Positions 37,933-49,556 of a DNA stretch of 64,000 nt are shown piece after piece. The DNA is taken from positions 70,194,206 through 70,258,205 of the forward strand of contig CM024758.1 of NCBI GenBank assembly GCA_014218235.1, given 5' to 3'. The notes beneath the pieces were generated by a model. It was given only the letters and a program-made list of their open reading frames with translations, made no database searches and was not told where the DNA came from. Position 1 is the stretch's first letter. Each line of letters starts with the position of its first letter. The translations under genes and the position numbers were made by a program. The stretch is from Colocasia esculenta. Lineage: Eukaryota; Streptophyta; Magnoliopsida; Alismatales; Araceae.

Positions 37933-37944
37933 GCTCTGATACCA
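37933..37944 (-). other. Primer binding site of element A
   Basis: TGGTATCAGAGC on the minus strand, four bases inside the 5' LTR; matches the 3' end of initiator-Met tRNA. Confidence 0.92.
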
Positions 37945-37948
37945 CCTC

Positions 37949-40910
37949 TGAAACACCCTCCTCCGACTTCACACACACATATATATAACATGCATAAACC
38001 TTTGATCGGAAGAGGGGTTTTGCTGACAATTTTCGTTATGGGCAGACAAATCCGTGTAATGCACAACATTAGAAAACCATTCCACAAAGGCATCTTTGAA
38101 CATATTTACTTCACAAGGTAACAAAGTACTAATACTCATTATTTACAAGAGCTAAGTTTCTCTCTCTAATTCAATACATCATCAACTAAAAGAAACTACT
38201 AAACTATGCTATCTTCTTCATCTCTTTATCGTTCGCAGCGGAATTGGGATTCATGTGTAGCTGAGATTATACACACCTTCAATCTGAAAGGGTTGGAGGA
38301 AACAAAGGCATGAGTCGAAAGGACTTAGTAGGTGAAAGTAAGCATATATGGATCGAAAACATATTTGCTCATGAATTTCATACTTAACAGAACATATAGC
38401 TCAAATTGAATTCATAATGAGCCCAAACAAATCACAAAATAAGAGTCATGTTTGTCTTTCAGAATTCAGACCATAACTTGTTTGGAAACAAATTTGACAG
38501 GCATCACTGCTCTCAAGAGGTTACTAAATAGACGTAAATACATCCTCAGTGTCTAGGCGATTCCAACACCTTGGAACTTGTTCATTGCGCAAGAACGGGG
38601 TATTACCCACCATCGTCAGTCCATTGACTTGGATTACCTACAAATTGTCCCACAGCTGATCACAATGGCTGGTGCTACCACAAGTGATCCTAAACCCTCT
38701 TTTGAAGAGAGCACTGTCTTCATATCATAAATTCTTTTCATGAGCATAACAGAAATTGGAAATCCAAAGGTAGTTTTGATTGAGAACTAATACAGATATC
38801 TTGGTGACAAAGTTGCTCGGAGTTCAATAATATAAGAAAGACAATTGATTGAGACAGGGTTATGACTCAAAGCCAATAACTTCAGAAGGTTGAAATCACA
38901 TAAGAACCCAAGAAAATGAAGATCCACAATTGTCATCACAAGTTATTCACATCTCATAAGGTGTTCAAACATATGAACTCTCAGGTGATCAGGTTTTATA
39001 GACTCAGTTACCGAATACGGGAGAATAGACTCAATCGGAGTACTATTCGTAATTGACAATGTTAAGAATAATTCAAGGGAGGTTAAGGTACATAATGTGG
39101 GTAAACTTTGTTGTAATATGACAGTAAATACCAAGGTCATTAAGTGGGTAACTTGCTAGGCTTTTAGGATGAAGTTTAAGCAAGAGTTCTATCATGCAAA
39201 GTTGCTGAAATACAAGACAGGACAATAGCTGTCGACAGCCAGGAAGGGGTTGCGATAGATAACAACAGCCAGAGCTCAGTTTTGCTGGTTCTGTGTCTAC
39301 CTGTCGACAGCTACAAGATGGTTGTCGACAGCTAGCCACAGTCCCAGTTATCTGAAGTTCTTGAAGGCTTGCGCCTGTCGAAGCTATGGGCTGGCTGTCG
39401 ACAGATAGCAGCAGTCTTACCAGGAATGACTTTAAATCCATCCTAAAACCCTAATTATAGAACTTATAAACCAAGACATGTTTTATATCAAATAGAAGAG
39501 TCTAATTGTAGTTCTCACAGCGGTTTATAAGCTAAACAAGTGAGATGAAAGAGGAGGTTTGCGATTCATTCAAACTTGTCTTGCTTGAAACTAAACATAG
39601 TTTGGTACTGGAAGTATAGCCTTGATAACAATAATTAATGGAGGAATTCTACTAGATGGACACTAAATCACTTTGTGTTTCATGGATCTAAATCAAGACT
39701 TGAAGTACCAAACATCTAAATAGAAATAGTCATACTATTCTCAAGATATTAAGACTTAAACAAAACTCTATAACATGAACATGGATCAAGGTGGAAGAAG
39801 AAGTTAGGAACCTACTGATCTGTAAGGGGAGTGAAGAGATTCTTCTTTGGTAATCACATAGTTCCAAAGGTAGTTAGGGAATAAAACAAAGATATAGAGT
39901 TACAAGCACGTATACGGAAGATGTACACACCAAATCAAGTTTGGTGAATAGCCAAAAGCAAATATACGAAGCTATAATCTTTTTAACAAGAGTAGAGAAT
40001 AAAAGTATGGGGAGAAGATAGGAACCTACTTGATCTTGAAAAAGAAATAAAGATTCTTCTTCTCCTCCTCGTTGAAATAATATCAGTGTAAGGAAGAGCA
40101 AAAAAAGAAACTGCAAAAATCTTCAGCCGATGCAGTTGGAGGAGTGGTGATTCTACAGAAGAAGGAACAATAATAGCTACATTAAGCAGCTGCAACAGCA
40201 ACAACAGGAACAGAGGATGGAATGGTTTGTTCGATGGGTAAGGAGTGAGCTTTTATAACTCCTCCGGCTGCATGCATGCCGGCACGTCGGCTCCAGGTGT
40301 TGAGGTAAAAACCTCACTTCCCACCCACAGCCAATTTCTCATGCAAGCCTCAGGAGTTTACACCTAAGGTAGGTACGTGTAGGGTGTTTAACCTCCCCAA
40401 TAACCTGGCTTACGTGTAAGCAAGAAAAATTTCCAGAAAAATTGTACCGTAATTGGGCTTTAAATCAGCTGACCCATTTGTTTCCTTGTTTAGGTGTCTT
40501 AATGATGTCCAATCAAGTTGAAAATTTGACCATAGGTTAATGAAAAGGTTTTACAAATTATGGTGATTTTAGTTTAATTTTTAGAATTTATTTTCCACTG
40601 GGTAAAAAATCACCCGGAAAATAGTTACGCCGGCTAAATCTCAAAATCTGGTCGTCAAAAATTCTGGATAATTACATATTTGATATCACCACATTTTTCT
40701 AAGAATTATGGTGTTCTCAGATTTCATTTTCGTTACAGTTTTCGGTGTCGCCCTGTCGGGCGGGTGCGCACGACCGAAAGTGATATCTGGGTATGATAAA
40801 GTGTCCTAAACACACCCTAAATCCTAAATATCTCAATGTAATTCTAATCGGTTTGCATAAACAAGAATTTATAAGTAAAAACATGATATTTAAAATTCGA
40901 GGGTATTACA
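37949..40910 (-). mobile_element. 5' LTR of element A
   Basis: A 2962-bp LTR from TGAAACACCC to GGGTATTACA. TATA box at 40249-40258. The TGTCGACA word cluster is at about 39228-39405 and is more eroded than in the other LTR (for example TGCGATAG at 39250 and TGTCGAAG near 39378). The frames at 39073, 39874 and 39983 are LTR sequence and not genes. Confidence 0.93.
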
Positions 40911-41180
40911 CAATGTGTTCCATGTCTCCATGCTTAGGAAATATGTATATGATCTACGCATATCATTCGTCATGAGAAGTTGGTGCTGAACAAGGATATG
41001 ACATATGAAGAGAAGCCAGTCAAGATACTGGAATGGAAGGTGCAACAACTCAGGACCGTCCCATGCATGTGGTTGAAGTCCTATGGAATAATCGTGGAGT
41101 GGAAGAGGCACATGGGAACCGGAAGGAATCATCAGACGGAAATACCCCGATCTTTTCGGTAAGACATTCTCTCCATTATG
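40911..41180 (+). pseudogene. Integrase tail and chromodomain of element F
   Basis: The sequence resumes at VFHVSMLRKYVYD after the CAATG duplication, then KILEWKVQQLR, VLWNN, and a chromodomain ending near 41160 that matches D at 19568-19740. Single-base losses near 41055 and 41105 break the frame. It supplies the missing C-terminal end of the integrase cut at 2590. Confidence 0.85.
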
Positions 41181-41210
41181 ATCATATGAATTTGGAGACC
41201 AAATTCTTTT

Positions 41211-41224
41211 AAGAAGGGGGAGGA
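41211..41224 (+). other. Polypurine tract of element F
   Basis: AAGAAGGGGGAGGA directly before the 3' LTR, nearly identical to D at 19783-19795. Confidence 0.9.
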
Positions 41225-42744
41225 TGTAGCAACCTGAATTTTTCGAAAAATAAAAATTTAATAATATTAAAAAAAATTAGTCAATTGGAAAATCAAAGAA
41301 AGAGAATTAATTCAAACCCACTAAATGAAAGAAGTCATGGGCTTTATTAAATGGAACACATAAAAGTTATTGGCCAAAATAGGATTTTTAAAAGAGGAAT
41401 AATGGAAAATACCCTAAATTCGTATCATAAAATATTACCTAAATAGAAAAGGGCTAATAAATCATTTAAATGATAGTTTGGGTGGGAATTGGATTCCTAA
41501 CCCTACCCTAATTGGTGGCCACGATTTGGATCCCAACCTAACCCAAATAGGTGGTGGAAAGCTTGGAAGGATGATAGAAATAGGAAATCTCATAATTAAA
41601 GGGTAATTAGAGTCATGTTAGGAAAGGAAAACTAAGGGAGCTTAATACTCCCCAATCTCTCCATGGCCAGCCCTAACTCGTTGCTGGGGCTTGCTGGTCG
41701 AGGAGAGAAGGCCAAGAAGAGGAGAAATCGTGGAGAAGAGGATGCTCAAGCTTCAACCCTCGTTCTTCAAGTTCTAAACCTAGGAGATCAAATGAGTCAA
41801 AGGTAGGCATTCTCACGAGCAAAAATCAATTAATTTCATTTGTAGATTGTTCCATACATTAGGAACAAAACCCTCTTGTTCATAATTTTCATCGAGCCAA
41901 TATTTATTCTTTATTTTTGAAGTTCTACAATCATCATGACCCCGAACCTTCATCTTAGTTCTAGATCTCCATATATACTCGACCCCTTGCCATGAAATTT
42001 TAACTGGAGATACTGATGGATGTTAGGCATCGTTGCCCCTGAAAGCCCTAACTTTCATCCATCCTACGTCTCGAATTAATTTTATCTCTACTATATAATG
42101 TACCATGTTCTTCATGAATAAATTTGTTTGAAGCATGCGAGGACCATGTCCACTTTCAAATTCCTATTTACTGGAAGTGCTCTTGCATGTCTAGATCCGT
42201 TTAAAACTAGTTTCATGAATTTTCATTATCTGTACATTTAGTTCTTGATTTTTGAACAACCATGTGTCAAAACAAGGCAACTTGGACCGCAATCCAAGAA
42301 CATGTCCTTTCCCACTCGGACTCAGGCGCAGGACCTGAGAACGCAATGGCCCGATAGCCGTGTTCTCAGGGCTGATCGCGACAGAGTCACCTGTCGCGTT
42401 CTGAATGCGACAGGCCCTGCCGTCACGATCTGGCAACCTGTTCTGACTGACCTATCGTGAACCGTGAATGACCTTGTCGCGTTCTCATCCGACCCTGTCG
42501 TGACCCTTACAGGGGTACGTCGTGATCTGGGGTTTTACATGAACACCCATGATTTGTGATGCTCTAACTTTCTACAGTGTTTATACCCCTTGTTTACAAT
42601 CATGCACTCAGTAATTACACCTATTATAAATGAATGTATATTGAGTGATTTAAAAGACATGCACATGACCTCTTCCTATCTATGATTCCTTTTACCTATA
42701 CACACACTTGAACCATCCCATATGGCTAAACTTGGCATGAAAAT
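41225..42744 (+). mobile_element. 3' LTR of element F, left half
   Basis: Begins TGTAGCAACCTGAATTTT and follows the D LTR for about 1.5 kb, with many substitutions. The GTCGCGTTC word survives at 42393-42411 with one mismatch in the inverted partner. The TATA box of D is mutated here (near 41640). The match to D stops at 42744, about the middle of the LTR, where element I begins. The open frames are non-coding. Confidence 0.85.
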
Positions 42745-43468
42745 TGTTGCCCAGCTAGCAAGCCTAGAGGGGGTGAATGGATTGCTAAAATTCTTCTTAG
42801 ATAAAACCTGTTAATAAAAACACTTGACAGAAAACACTAAGATCGATAGTTAGTGTTAGTAAGAGTGAAGACAAACAAGCACACAAACAATCACACAACA
42901 ACAGGAGATTTTCATCCTGGTTCGGCCCTCCTATCCCAAGAAGTCCTATGTCCAGTCCCCAAGCAACAACTTGGGATTTCACTAACCAAGGGTACTTTCC
43001 CCCTTAAGGACCTTACACATCCAGCCACAGCTGGCCTTCTCTTCTAACCCCTAAGAGGAATAAAACACCCACCTGATACACAGGTCTTCCTTCCTCACTG
43101 AAGGGAAAAACCACCACCTGTTTCCAACAGGTCTTCTCTTCACACACGAAGAAGAATACACACAAAGATTGTGTAGAAATCGAAAGGCCCCTAGACCAAG
43201 CTTACAACAGATTGCTTGATCTGAGGCAATGTCTGAGAGACAATATTTTCAATAAGGAAAATCTCTCAGAACTACAAAAGCTCTCCAAAGAATAATCAAA
43301 TGGAAAAACAGGGAGCAGAGAGCTAAAGGTTGCCGAATGAAGCTTAGAAGCTCTCTCTTGCTGATGTTTTCTAGTTCTTGAAAATGTGTATTCGTGTCAT
43401 ATTTCTTCATGGAGTCATCAGTCTTCTATATATCTTCTCTTGAAAAATATATCCGTTGAAGTGCCCAT
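42745..43468 (-). mobile_element. LTR fragment I, copia-like
   Basis: Starts TGTTGCCCAGC and is unrelated to the flanking gypsy LTRs. On the minus strand its end reads CACCCCCTCTAGGC about 30 bp before the terminus, the same C-tract plus CTCTAG arrangement found 30-45 bp before the LTR ends of G and H. That suggests a Ty1/copia LTR in minus orientation. It is cut at 43468 by LTR J. No coding domain. Expected duplication AAAAT (42740-42744). Confidence 0.55.
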
Positions 43469-43688
43469 TGTAACGACCAACTTTATACTGATACGATTAT
43501 ACCAATCCCCATCGGTACAAAGGGCGTCATTACAGTGGGATAATAACACAACACCATACGATAGGTTGATATGTGCATGAATAGCAATGAGTACAGTGGA
43601 AATAAAAGAAATAACTCATCTCATTCCATCATCATCACACATCCCACAGTCTATATAGCAAAGAAGGAAATGACAATGTCCACATTAT
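43469..43688 (-). mobile_element. LTR fragment J, related to LTRs of B and C
   Basis: TGTAACGACC then GATTATACCAATCC.CATCGGTA aligns with the starts of the B and C LTRs, so it is the terminal 220 bp of a third subfamily, in the same orientation. It is cut at 43688 by element K. The preceding CCCAT (43464-43468) is the expected duplication. Confidence 0.7.
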
Positions 43689-44142
43689 TGTAGACGCGAG
43701 ATTTGGCCCATCTCCGTGTGGTTCATGGCCCAATAAGGCTCATTTGACCGCTTGTTGACTTGCCTCGGATCCCATGTAGACTTCCACATCGGCTGCCGCT
43801 GACTCCATGTTGACGGCGAGCTCCCTGGATGCCGACTCATGTTGGCGTCCACTTAGGTTGACATCTGCATGGGGTTGGCTGCAGCATCGCTTGCCGTCAA
43901 CCTGGGTTTACTTGGTCTACGCAACTGCCCGAGATTCCAGCCCACTTGCGCCCTCTCTTCAGCCATGCAACGCATGGGGCCGTTCCCAACGGGCAAATGG
44001 GCCACCTTGGCACCCCCTTGACCCAGTAAAGTCCAACATGGCCCCCTCTCATTAGTTCAAGCCTTAACACATGGATTTCACATGTTTAAGTGTGTTTCTT
44101 TACACTTGAGCATCCTATGCTCACTAGCTCCGACCCCACTGC

Positions 44143-44152
44143 CTATATAAGG
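44143..44152 (+). promoter_or_regulatory. TATA box of element K
   Basis: CTATATAAGG, about 455 bp inside K, preceded by a cluster of GGCGTCC, TTGACG and GCCGTCAA words (43800-43910). The inverted pair ACGGCAAG/CTTGCCGT is downstream at 44988-45007. Confidence 0.6.
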
Positions 44153-45616
44153 TACTCCTTGGCCTTCTAAGTGAGGGAGGATGCTGGACGAGCTGAAGCC
44201 TTGTTGCTTTCAGAGAAGAGAGAGAAAGTGCACCTAAGCTTCCACCCTTGTTCCCTCTCTTCCTCTCAACCTTTGGAGTGTCCAGGAGGCTTCACCACGT
44301 GCTGGAGGAGCCCACAAAGGAGTCAACCACGCTGCTACAAGAGGATCATCTCCCTCTTCTTCTTTTCTCTTCCCTTCCTTCCCTCTTAACTTTGCATGCT
44401 AGTCACTTCACACACACACCTTAGGCACGTAGTGCACCTCCCTACACACCCAAAGAGGTTTAACGGAGGGAAGATGGGTGGTCATAACACTTGGCCACCC
44501 CTCTTCTCAAGCCCGCAACCGGTACGGGGCTCTCCTTTTGGGCTTCTTCTTTATGTTTTGGACGTTACTACAATGCATTTAAGTCTAATAGAGCTTCTTT
44601 TTGTGCAGGAACACTTCAAACGAGACCGTGGAGATTCCTTTCTTTAGCCAGCCGAAGAGAGGAATGTTGAAGTCCCATCATCATCCGCTACGCGAGGCGG
44701 CATCACCGGCGCGATCAAGACACTTCCTTGGGCACAGGTATGGCCCTGGCAATCACATCCCTTCACTTTTTGCTGGTTTTCTTCTTCTTCTCTCTAGTCA
44801 ACTTGGTCAAACTAGAGTCAAACAGTCAACCAGCACCATCCACGCCAACGAGGAGCCATACAACCTTCGGAGACCTCTGGAGCAGCTGCTGCATAGCGGG
44901 GGTGCGGAACGAACCGTCCACAGCTCTTCTTTGGCAATCACGGTGGGACAACTGCTGCTGCCACGGTTTCAGTCTGCACATAGGTAGACGGCAAGCAATC
45001 TTGCCGTTTACCCAGGTAAACGTCTACCCTTCTTGTCGTTTAGTTCTTCTTATGTCCATATCTTCTGTCGTTTACTCTATGTTAGCGTCAATCGATCATG
45101 CCGTTTACTATCTTCTGAAGAATTGAACATCTGCTGTGTTGCCGTTTATTTCACAGAAGCTATTTTTGACTGTTTTGATTGATTTCTTTTTCTGTTTTCT
45201 TCCTGTTTGATTTCTAACAGTCCTCAGTCACAGGGGGGTCTTTATTCTCTTCTGTTCTAGCCTCCCCACACATTTTAGGATATCCCCTTCTTGATTCACA
45301 ACCTTTTACTCGGGGATTCCCTCTCGGTAAATCAGGTTGGCTTCAAGGAGAACTCTATAAGTCCCTAAATTCCTTGGATTCCCCACGGTACGGAGCAGGA
45401 GAACCTTTACCCTCCCATCTAGTCTGCCTATTCACCCAGTTTTGAGTAAGGATTGAGAGAACTGGCCTTTGCAAGTCTAACTAACACACAACTTCAACAT
45501 CTAAAAATTTGGGGACGTTGTTTGATAACATTGTTTGGTAGAAATCTACATTTCTCCTAATAACAGTGTAGTTAATCAGCTTAACCATCTTAAAATCAAT
45601 AGGTTGTGTTGCTAAT

Positions 45617-47307
45617 GGACTCTTGGTTGAATTCTATCAATATGTCTAACAATCCGGCTTTTGAATATGATGATAATATCCATGATGAATTTGTCAAAAT
45701 GGTTAATTCTAATATTCAACCTGAAGAGTCGTTTCAATCCTCCTCTCAAGCTGACGATGAGGAGTTAAGTTTGAGGGTCAACCCCACATATGCCCAAGAA
45801 GTTCAAGAAGACCCGGAATTTTCCAAACTCCTCTTTGCTATTCGCTTGAGGACATCATTTCAATGCTTTCCAAGCATACCGTCCGGCAATGGCCTCTCCT
45901 TCCTCTCCATCTCCATTCAATGCCTCTACGTCTAGGCCCATTCCTAGACCCATCACTCCTTCCCGGTTCCCATCTCCATCCTCTTCCTCCCACTCCCACT
46001 CCTACGCCAACTCCCATTCCAACTCCTCCCTCTGTTTATCCACCTTATGTCCAACCCACACCCCCGCTCACATCCGAATCCATCTCCCGGTCGGAGATGG
46101 TGGGTCTTGTTATGAGACTCTTAGCTGAGTCATTGTCCCTCTCCAAGCCTCACTCTCTCCAAAATTACTGCAAGCTCCCCAACGCTTACTTTCCCCCAGG
46201 TTTCAAGGCCCTGAAATACCGCAAGTATGACGAGACCTCTGACCCCCAATTCCATCTCACCGGCTTCACCATGGATTCCCATCGGTGGCTGTATGATTGG
46301 GTCCTCTTAGTCCACCTCTTCCAACAATCGTTAGAAGGGGAGGCTTTGAGGTGGTTTACTTCCTTGCCCGCATCTGACCTTATCAATTTTGACATTGTCT
46401 CCGAACGCTTCATCTCTCACTTCTCTTACATGGCCACCCAAGTCCCTACACTCCCCTACTTGGTGGCGGAAAAGATGAGGCCAGATGAAGACTTTGTCAC
46501 ATTTGCCAACCGTTGGAGATCCATGGCTTCAAGGGCCGACCTCCCCATCCCGGAGTCCCAAGCCATAACAATGATAGTCACCAACACCACCCCTTTGCTC
46601 CGATCCATATTGCTTCTTAGCGAGTTCCCCTCCTTTGCACACCTTTACAACCGAGCTAGGGTGGTCCAAAATTAAATTAAGGACTCCTCCCTCCCACCAT
46701 TCTTCGAAGGGAAGTCCAAGGGACGCAAGGCTCCCACGGCACCTACCACTGAGGGGTGACAGTCAATGAGTCCGTTAGCGCTTGCAGTCAACCGCCGAGG
46801 CCCCCTAACAAACCCTACAATTCCTTTGATCCTCACCAATTCACATCGCATCCCTCTATGCCCTATTCAACTTCTCCCCCATCTTCTAGCTATACTCGCC
46901 CTAGTCCCAAAAGATCTCACTATCCTGCTCTCCCTGAATCCCTTGGGGACATTTTCTTCGCCCTCATGTCTTGCGATGCTATCCAACTTCCCCCACAAAA
47001 GGAGGGTCTCCATCTGAGGGCCGATACCTCAAAGTATTGTCCCTATCATAGGGCCCCCGGTCATGAAATTCATAATTACTTCACCTTCTGTGATTGGGTG
47101 TACGACATGAACGACCACGGTAGGATCAATTGGGATGATGTTAAGGTCGCCATTTCCGAGTCCAGGTACACGATAAGGGACCTAGGTATTGTACAAGACC
47201 CTTTCCCCAACCACCAAAACAACAAAAACTCATCCTCCTCCAAGTCCCAGGAAAAAGTCAATATCATGACACATCCAGAACCTCGGGTTGTGAGGAGAGA
47301 GCAGTAG
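45617..47307 (+). pseudogene. gag of element K (Tat/Ogre-like)
   Basis: The N-terminal part reads MDSWLNSINMSNNPAF..YDDNIHDEF, then a Pro/Ser/Thr-rich linker that switches frame twice (near 45850 and 46000). The capsid core on 45863-46675 has KYRKYDETSDPQFHLTGF, LEGEALRWFTSLPASDLI, ERFISHFSYMA and EDFVTFANRWRSMAS, a recognisable retrotransposon gag fold of the Tat/Ogre group. A TAA at 46673 interrupts it. The C-terminal part on 46756-47307 has CPYHRAPGHEIHNYF, a Cys/His motif, then WVYDMNDHGRINW. It would form particles; no enzyme domain follows. Confidence 0.78.
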
Positions 47308-47777
47308 TGGGGGGTAGAAGGTTTTGAGGAGTGGTACCCATGCCCTTCCGTAGTGTCCCAGGAACCTTCCTCCACTGTAGAGGCACCTAGTTAGGAGAAG
47401 GGGCATGAAGCCAGAGAACCAGCCAAGCTAGGGGCATTCAATCAGTGCTCAATTCAAAAAGTTGCCCAAACTGCCAAGCCACTACAAATCCAGACCATTT
47501 TGTCACCTATCTTAAGAGCAGCCTTGCAGATCTCTAATCCTCTCCTGTTGGAACTTGAATATCCGAGATCTATAGGATATGGGGCCATTATTCCTTGGCA
47601 ATCCGCTAAAGCCTTCTTAAGGGTCATTCTCCCCACTCCACAGGAGACCAAGCCAATTTTTCTCAGGCTATGGGGCCATGTTAGCTTACTTGTAAAGCCT
47701 ACACTCAGCTCATTCCCTATAATGCTTGGTCCCCTTCCTCCCATCAAGTCAAGTCCCTTTCAAGTCCCTCAATGTCA
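47308..47777 (+). other. Unassigned sequence between K gag and element G
   Basis: About 470 bp that continue K. A frame at 47500-47832 is open but runs into the G LTR and shows no known motif. No protease signature (DTG or DSG) was found. Confidence 0.4.
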
Positions 47778-47986
47778 TGTTGTGTTGAGTGTGTATTTGA
47801 AACCTTTTAATGATGATTTTAATCATGACTAATTGACATCACTCATAATTTGATTTTGATGATGACATTTTGTACATATTAAAATGATGACTAAATGACA
47901 TGTTAATATTTCATATGTTGATGATAATGACTTATGTTAATGGTTCACACTTCATATTTTCAGGTTTACATAACTTTGTCACAGTG

Positions 47987-48186
47987 GTGTCGACACAAGT
48001 TTAGTGGTGTCGACACAGCCACTGCATCCAGTGAACAGGCTGAAGAAAAGTAGCCAGTGGTGTCGACACAGTTTGCCAGTGGTGTCGACACAGTCTGAAG
48101 TGGTGTCGACACTCACTGTCCCTCCTAGAAGCCAGTTCTGAAGTAGTAGCCAATGGTGTCCACACAGTCTGCCTGTGTGTCGACAC
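47987..48186. repeat. Cluster of GTGTCGACAC palindromes (G LTR)
   Basis: Exact copies at 47987, 48007, 48060, 48082, 48103 and 48177, with a degenerate GTGTCCACAC at about 48157. The cluster ends 118 bp upstream of the TATA box, an enhancer-like position. Confidence 0.85.
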
Positions 48187-48304
48187 ACTTCAACTAAAGC
48201 TCAAAAATGAGAATTTTTCTGGACACGTGGCTGCTTAGGAATCAAGGGATTTCACCTAGATTTCCATTCCCATGCACCCTAAGGCACCTCATGGACATAT
48301 GGGG

Positions 48305-48313
48305 CTATAAATA
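48305..48313 (+). promoter_or_regulatory. TATA box of element G
   Basis: CTATAAATA, 66 bp after a G-box (CACGTG, 48234-48239). The same order (palindromes, G-box, TATA-like) occurs in H. Confidence 0.65.
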
Positions 48314-48797
48314 CCCATGATCCTCGTATCCCAAAGGCAAGCCAGCCCATACAACTCCCAGAAAAGGTTTTTGGCGGCAAAAGGGGTCTTTCCAGATCTT
48401 GCTCCATCTCCAGAAGCTGCAAACCATCCTTTCAAGAGGAAGGGCGTGGTAATCAAGGCCAATCTCTGGAGAGAAGTGTGATGTGCTGAGAAAGGGAGCA
48501 GATCCAACTGAAGAGCAGCAGCAGAAGAAGAATTTCTGGCAATTCAGATGCTAGTGGAGCAGAGCATCGCAAATTGAAGGTGATCTTCATCGAATTCTTT
48601 CAAGTCTCTTCAATTCGAGCTTCTGCAAGACCTCTTCACCAAGGAACATCCAATCTACATCTATTTTACCCATTTCTTGGATTGTTCTTCTCACTTTCGT
48701 CCGTGAGATCTGTGCATGAAGTTCTATGTACGATTGAGTCTGTGAATCAGATCATTGCTAGAGGATCTGATTTCTTTTGTGTTTGATCTAGCCTTTT

Positions 48798-48990
48798 GTG
48801 GTTTGAGCCGTCGTGCTCAATTTGGAGTCGTCGTGCTCCTGTTGTGGTTTGAGCCGTCGTGCTCAATTTGGAGTCGTTGTGCTCCTGTTGTGGTTTGAGC
48901 CGTTGTGCTCAGGTTTTGGAGTCGTTGTGCTCCAGGTTGTGTGTTTGAGCCGTCGATCTCAAGGGTGTTTGGAGTCATCGTGCTTCGATG
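48798..48990 (+). repeat. GAGC...GCTC minisatellite in G LTR
   Basis: About four units of roughly 45 bp alternating GAGCCGTCGTGCTC and GGAGTCGTCGTGCTCC. Each half-unit is an inverted repeat that can fold as a short hairpin. It lies about 500 bp after the TATA box, so it is probably transcribed. A looser version lies in H at about 53829-53990. Confidence 0.75.
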
Positions 48991-49331
48991 TGAGTTGTAC
49001 TCTTTTGAGTAGTGGAGCCTCACTGTGTGAGGGGTGGATGTAGGAATCACTGGTGTGATTTCCAAACCACCTAAAAATCCTTTGTACAATGGTTTGATCT
49101 GCTTGTCTGCGCTAGATGCTTGCATAGAATTTCACTTTCACACTAAGTGTTTAATTGCTTCACACATCATCTACACACACCCACACTTCAGATCAGTAAA
49201 TTGTTTGTCTAAATTGATCTTTGATTCGAAGTAATTTTGAATTGTTTAAGCTTCTGCAGTAATTAGTGTCAGATCTATTCACCCCCCCCCCCCCTCTAGA
49301 TCTAATTCATCCACCTATTCGATCCTACAAT

Positions 49332-49343
49332 TGGTATCAGAGC
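49332..49343 (+). other. Primer binding site of element G
   Basis: TGGTATCAGAGC, two bases inside the LTR end; initiator-Met tRNA type. Confidence 0.92.
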
Positions 49344-49556
49344 GGGGTTAACCACTCTAATTGTTTGATCTAATTCCTTGTTACATTGATTCACTGTGAT
49401 TAGATCTAATAGTCTTTTGAGTTTTGGTATAATGGAAATTGCTTTAATCTGCATGAATTTCCTGTTATAATTTCAGAGAAATCCCCAAGCTCATTTTCAT
49501 CGGATTTTTCAGAGGATTCACAAAGAAAAGGAGCAAAAGAAATTCACAAGTACTTA

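Larger units (their letters stand above)
2591..40910 (-). mobile_element. Element A: Ty3/gypsy chromovirus, 38.3 kb with insertions
   Basis: A lies on the minus strand with LTRs at 2591-5542 (3') and 37949-40910 (5'), primer site, gag, protease, reverse transcriptase, RNase H, integrase and chromodomain tail in standard gypsy order. Removing B (24.6 kb) and solo LTR E (3.1 kb) leaves about 10.6 kb, normal for a Tekay/Del-like chromovirus. By eye the first 180 bp of its two LTRs differ at about 15 positions, more than for B or D, which fits its older position in the nest. The clade name is inferred from LTR length and chromodomain. Confidence 0.92.
118..42744 (+). mobile_element. Element F: outer Ty3/gypsy chromovirus, split by element A
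   Basis: F is visible as pol sequence at 118-2590, its integrase tail and chromodomain at 40911-41180, a polypurine tract and half of a 3' LTR at 41225-42744. Both pol parts and the LTR closely match element D, so they are the same family. The break at 2590/40911 is bridged by a CAATG duplication and the reading continues across it. The 5' LTR, gag and protease are missing because another LTR cuts F at 117, and the 3' LTR is cut at 42744. F carries more stops and small indels than D, as expected for the oldest layer. Confidence 0.85.
43689..47777 (+). mobile_element. Element K: Tat/Ogre-like gag element, left part
   Basis: Begins TGTAGACGCGAG, carries an LTR-like leader with a TATA box, and then a gag of Tat/Ogre type. 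No protease, RT or integrase is visible before element G enters at 47778, so it is either truncated by G or a gag-only non-autonomous (TR-GAG-like) element. The LTR end and primer site could not be placed with confidence between about 45100 and 45600. Expected duplication ATTAT (43684-43688). Confidence 0.65.
47778..49329 (+). mobile_element. LTR of element G
   Basis: From TGTTGTGTTGAG to CGATCCTACA. Six exact GTGTCGACAC palindromes lie at 47987-48186, a G-box CACGTG at 48234-48239 and a TATA box CTATAAATA at 48305-48313. A minisatellite of GAGCCGTCGTGCTC-type units lies at about 48798-48990. A run of at least 12 C lies at about 49284. No gene is present; the 48813 and 49034 frames are repeat-derived. 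Confidence 0.85.

Noticed and set aside
37933..37944. TGGTATCAGAGC as part of a tRNA gene
   Set aside because: It is an LTR primer binding site: it occurs right inside LTRs without the rest of a tRNA cloverleaf.
44601..45126. Open frames of 128 and 132 codons before the K gag
   Set aside because: Overlapping frames in the LTR or leader of K with no conserved motif; the gag starts later, near 45617.
47987..48186. Regularly spaced short repeats that could suggest a CRISPR-like array
   Set aside because: Repeats are 10-bp palindromes with irregular spacing inside an LTR of a plant retroelement; no cas genes and no unique spacers of constant size.
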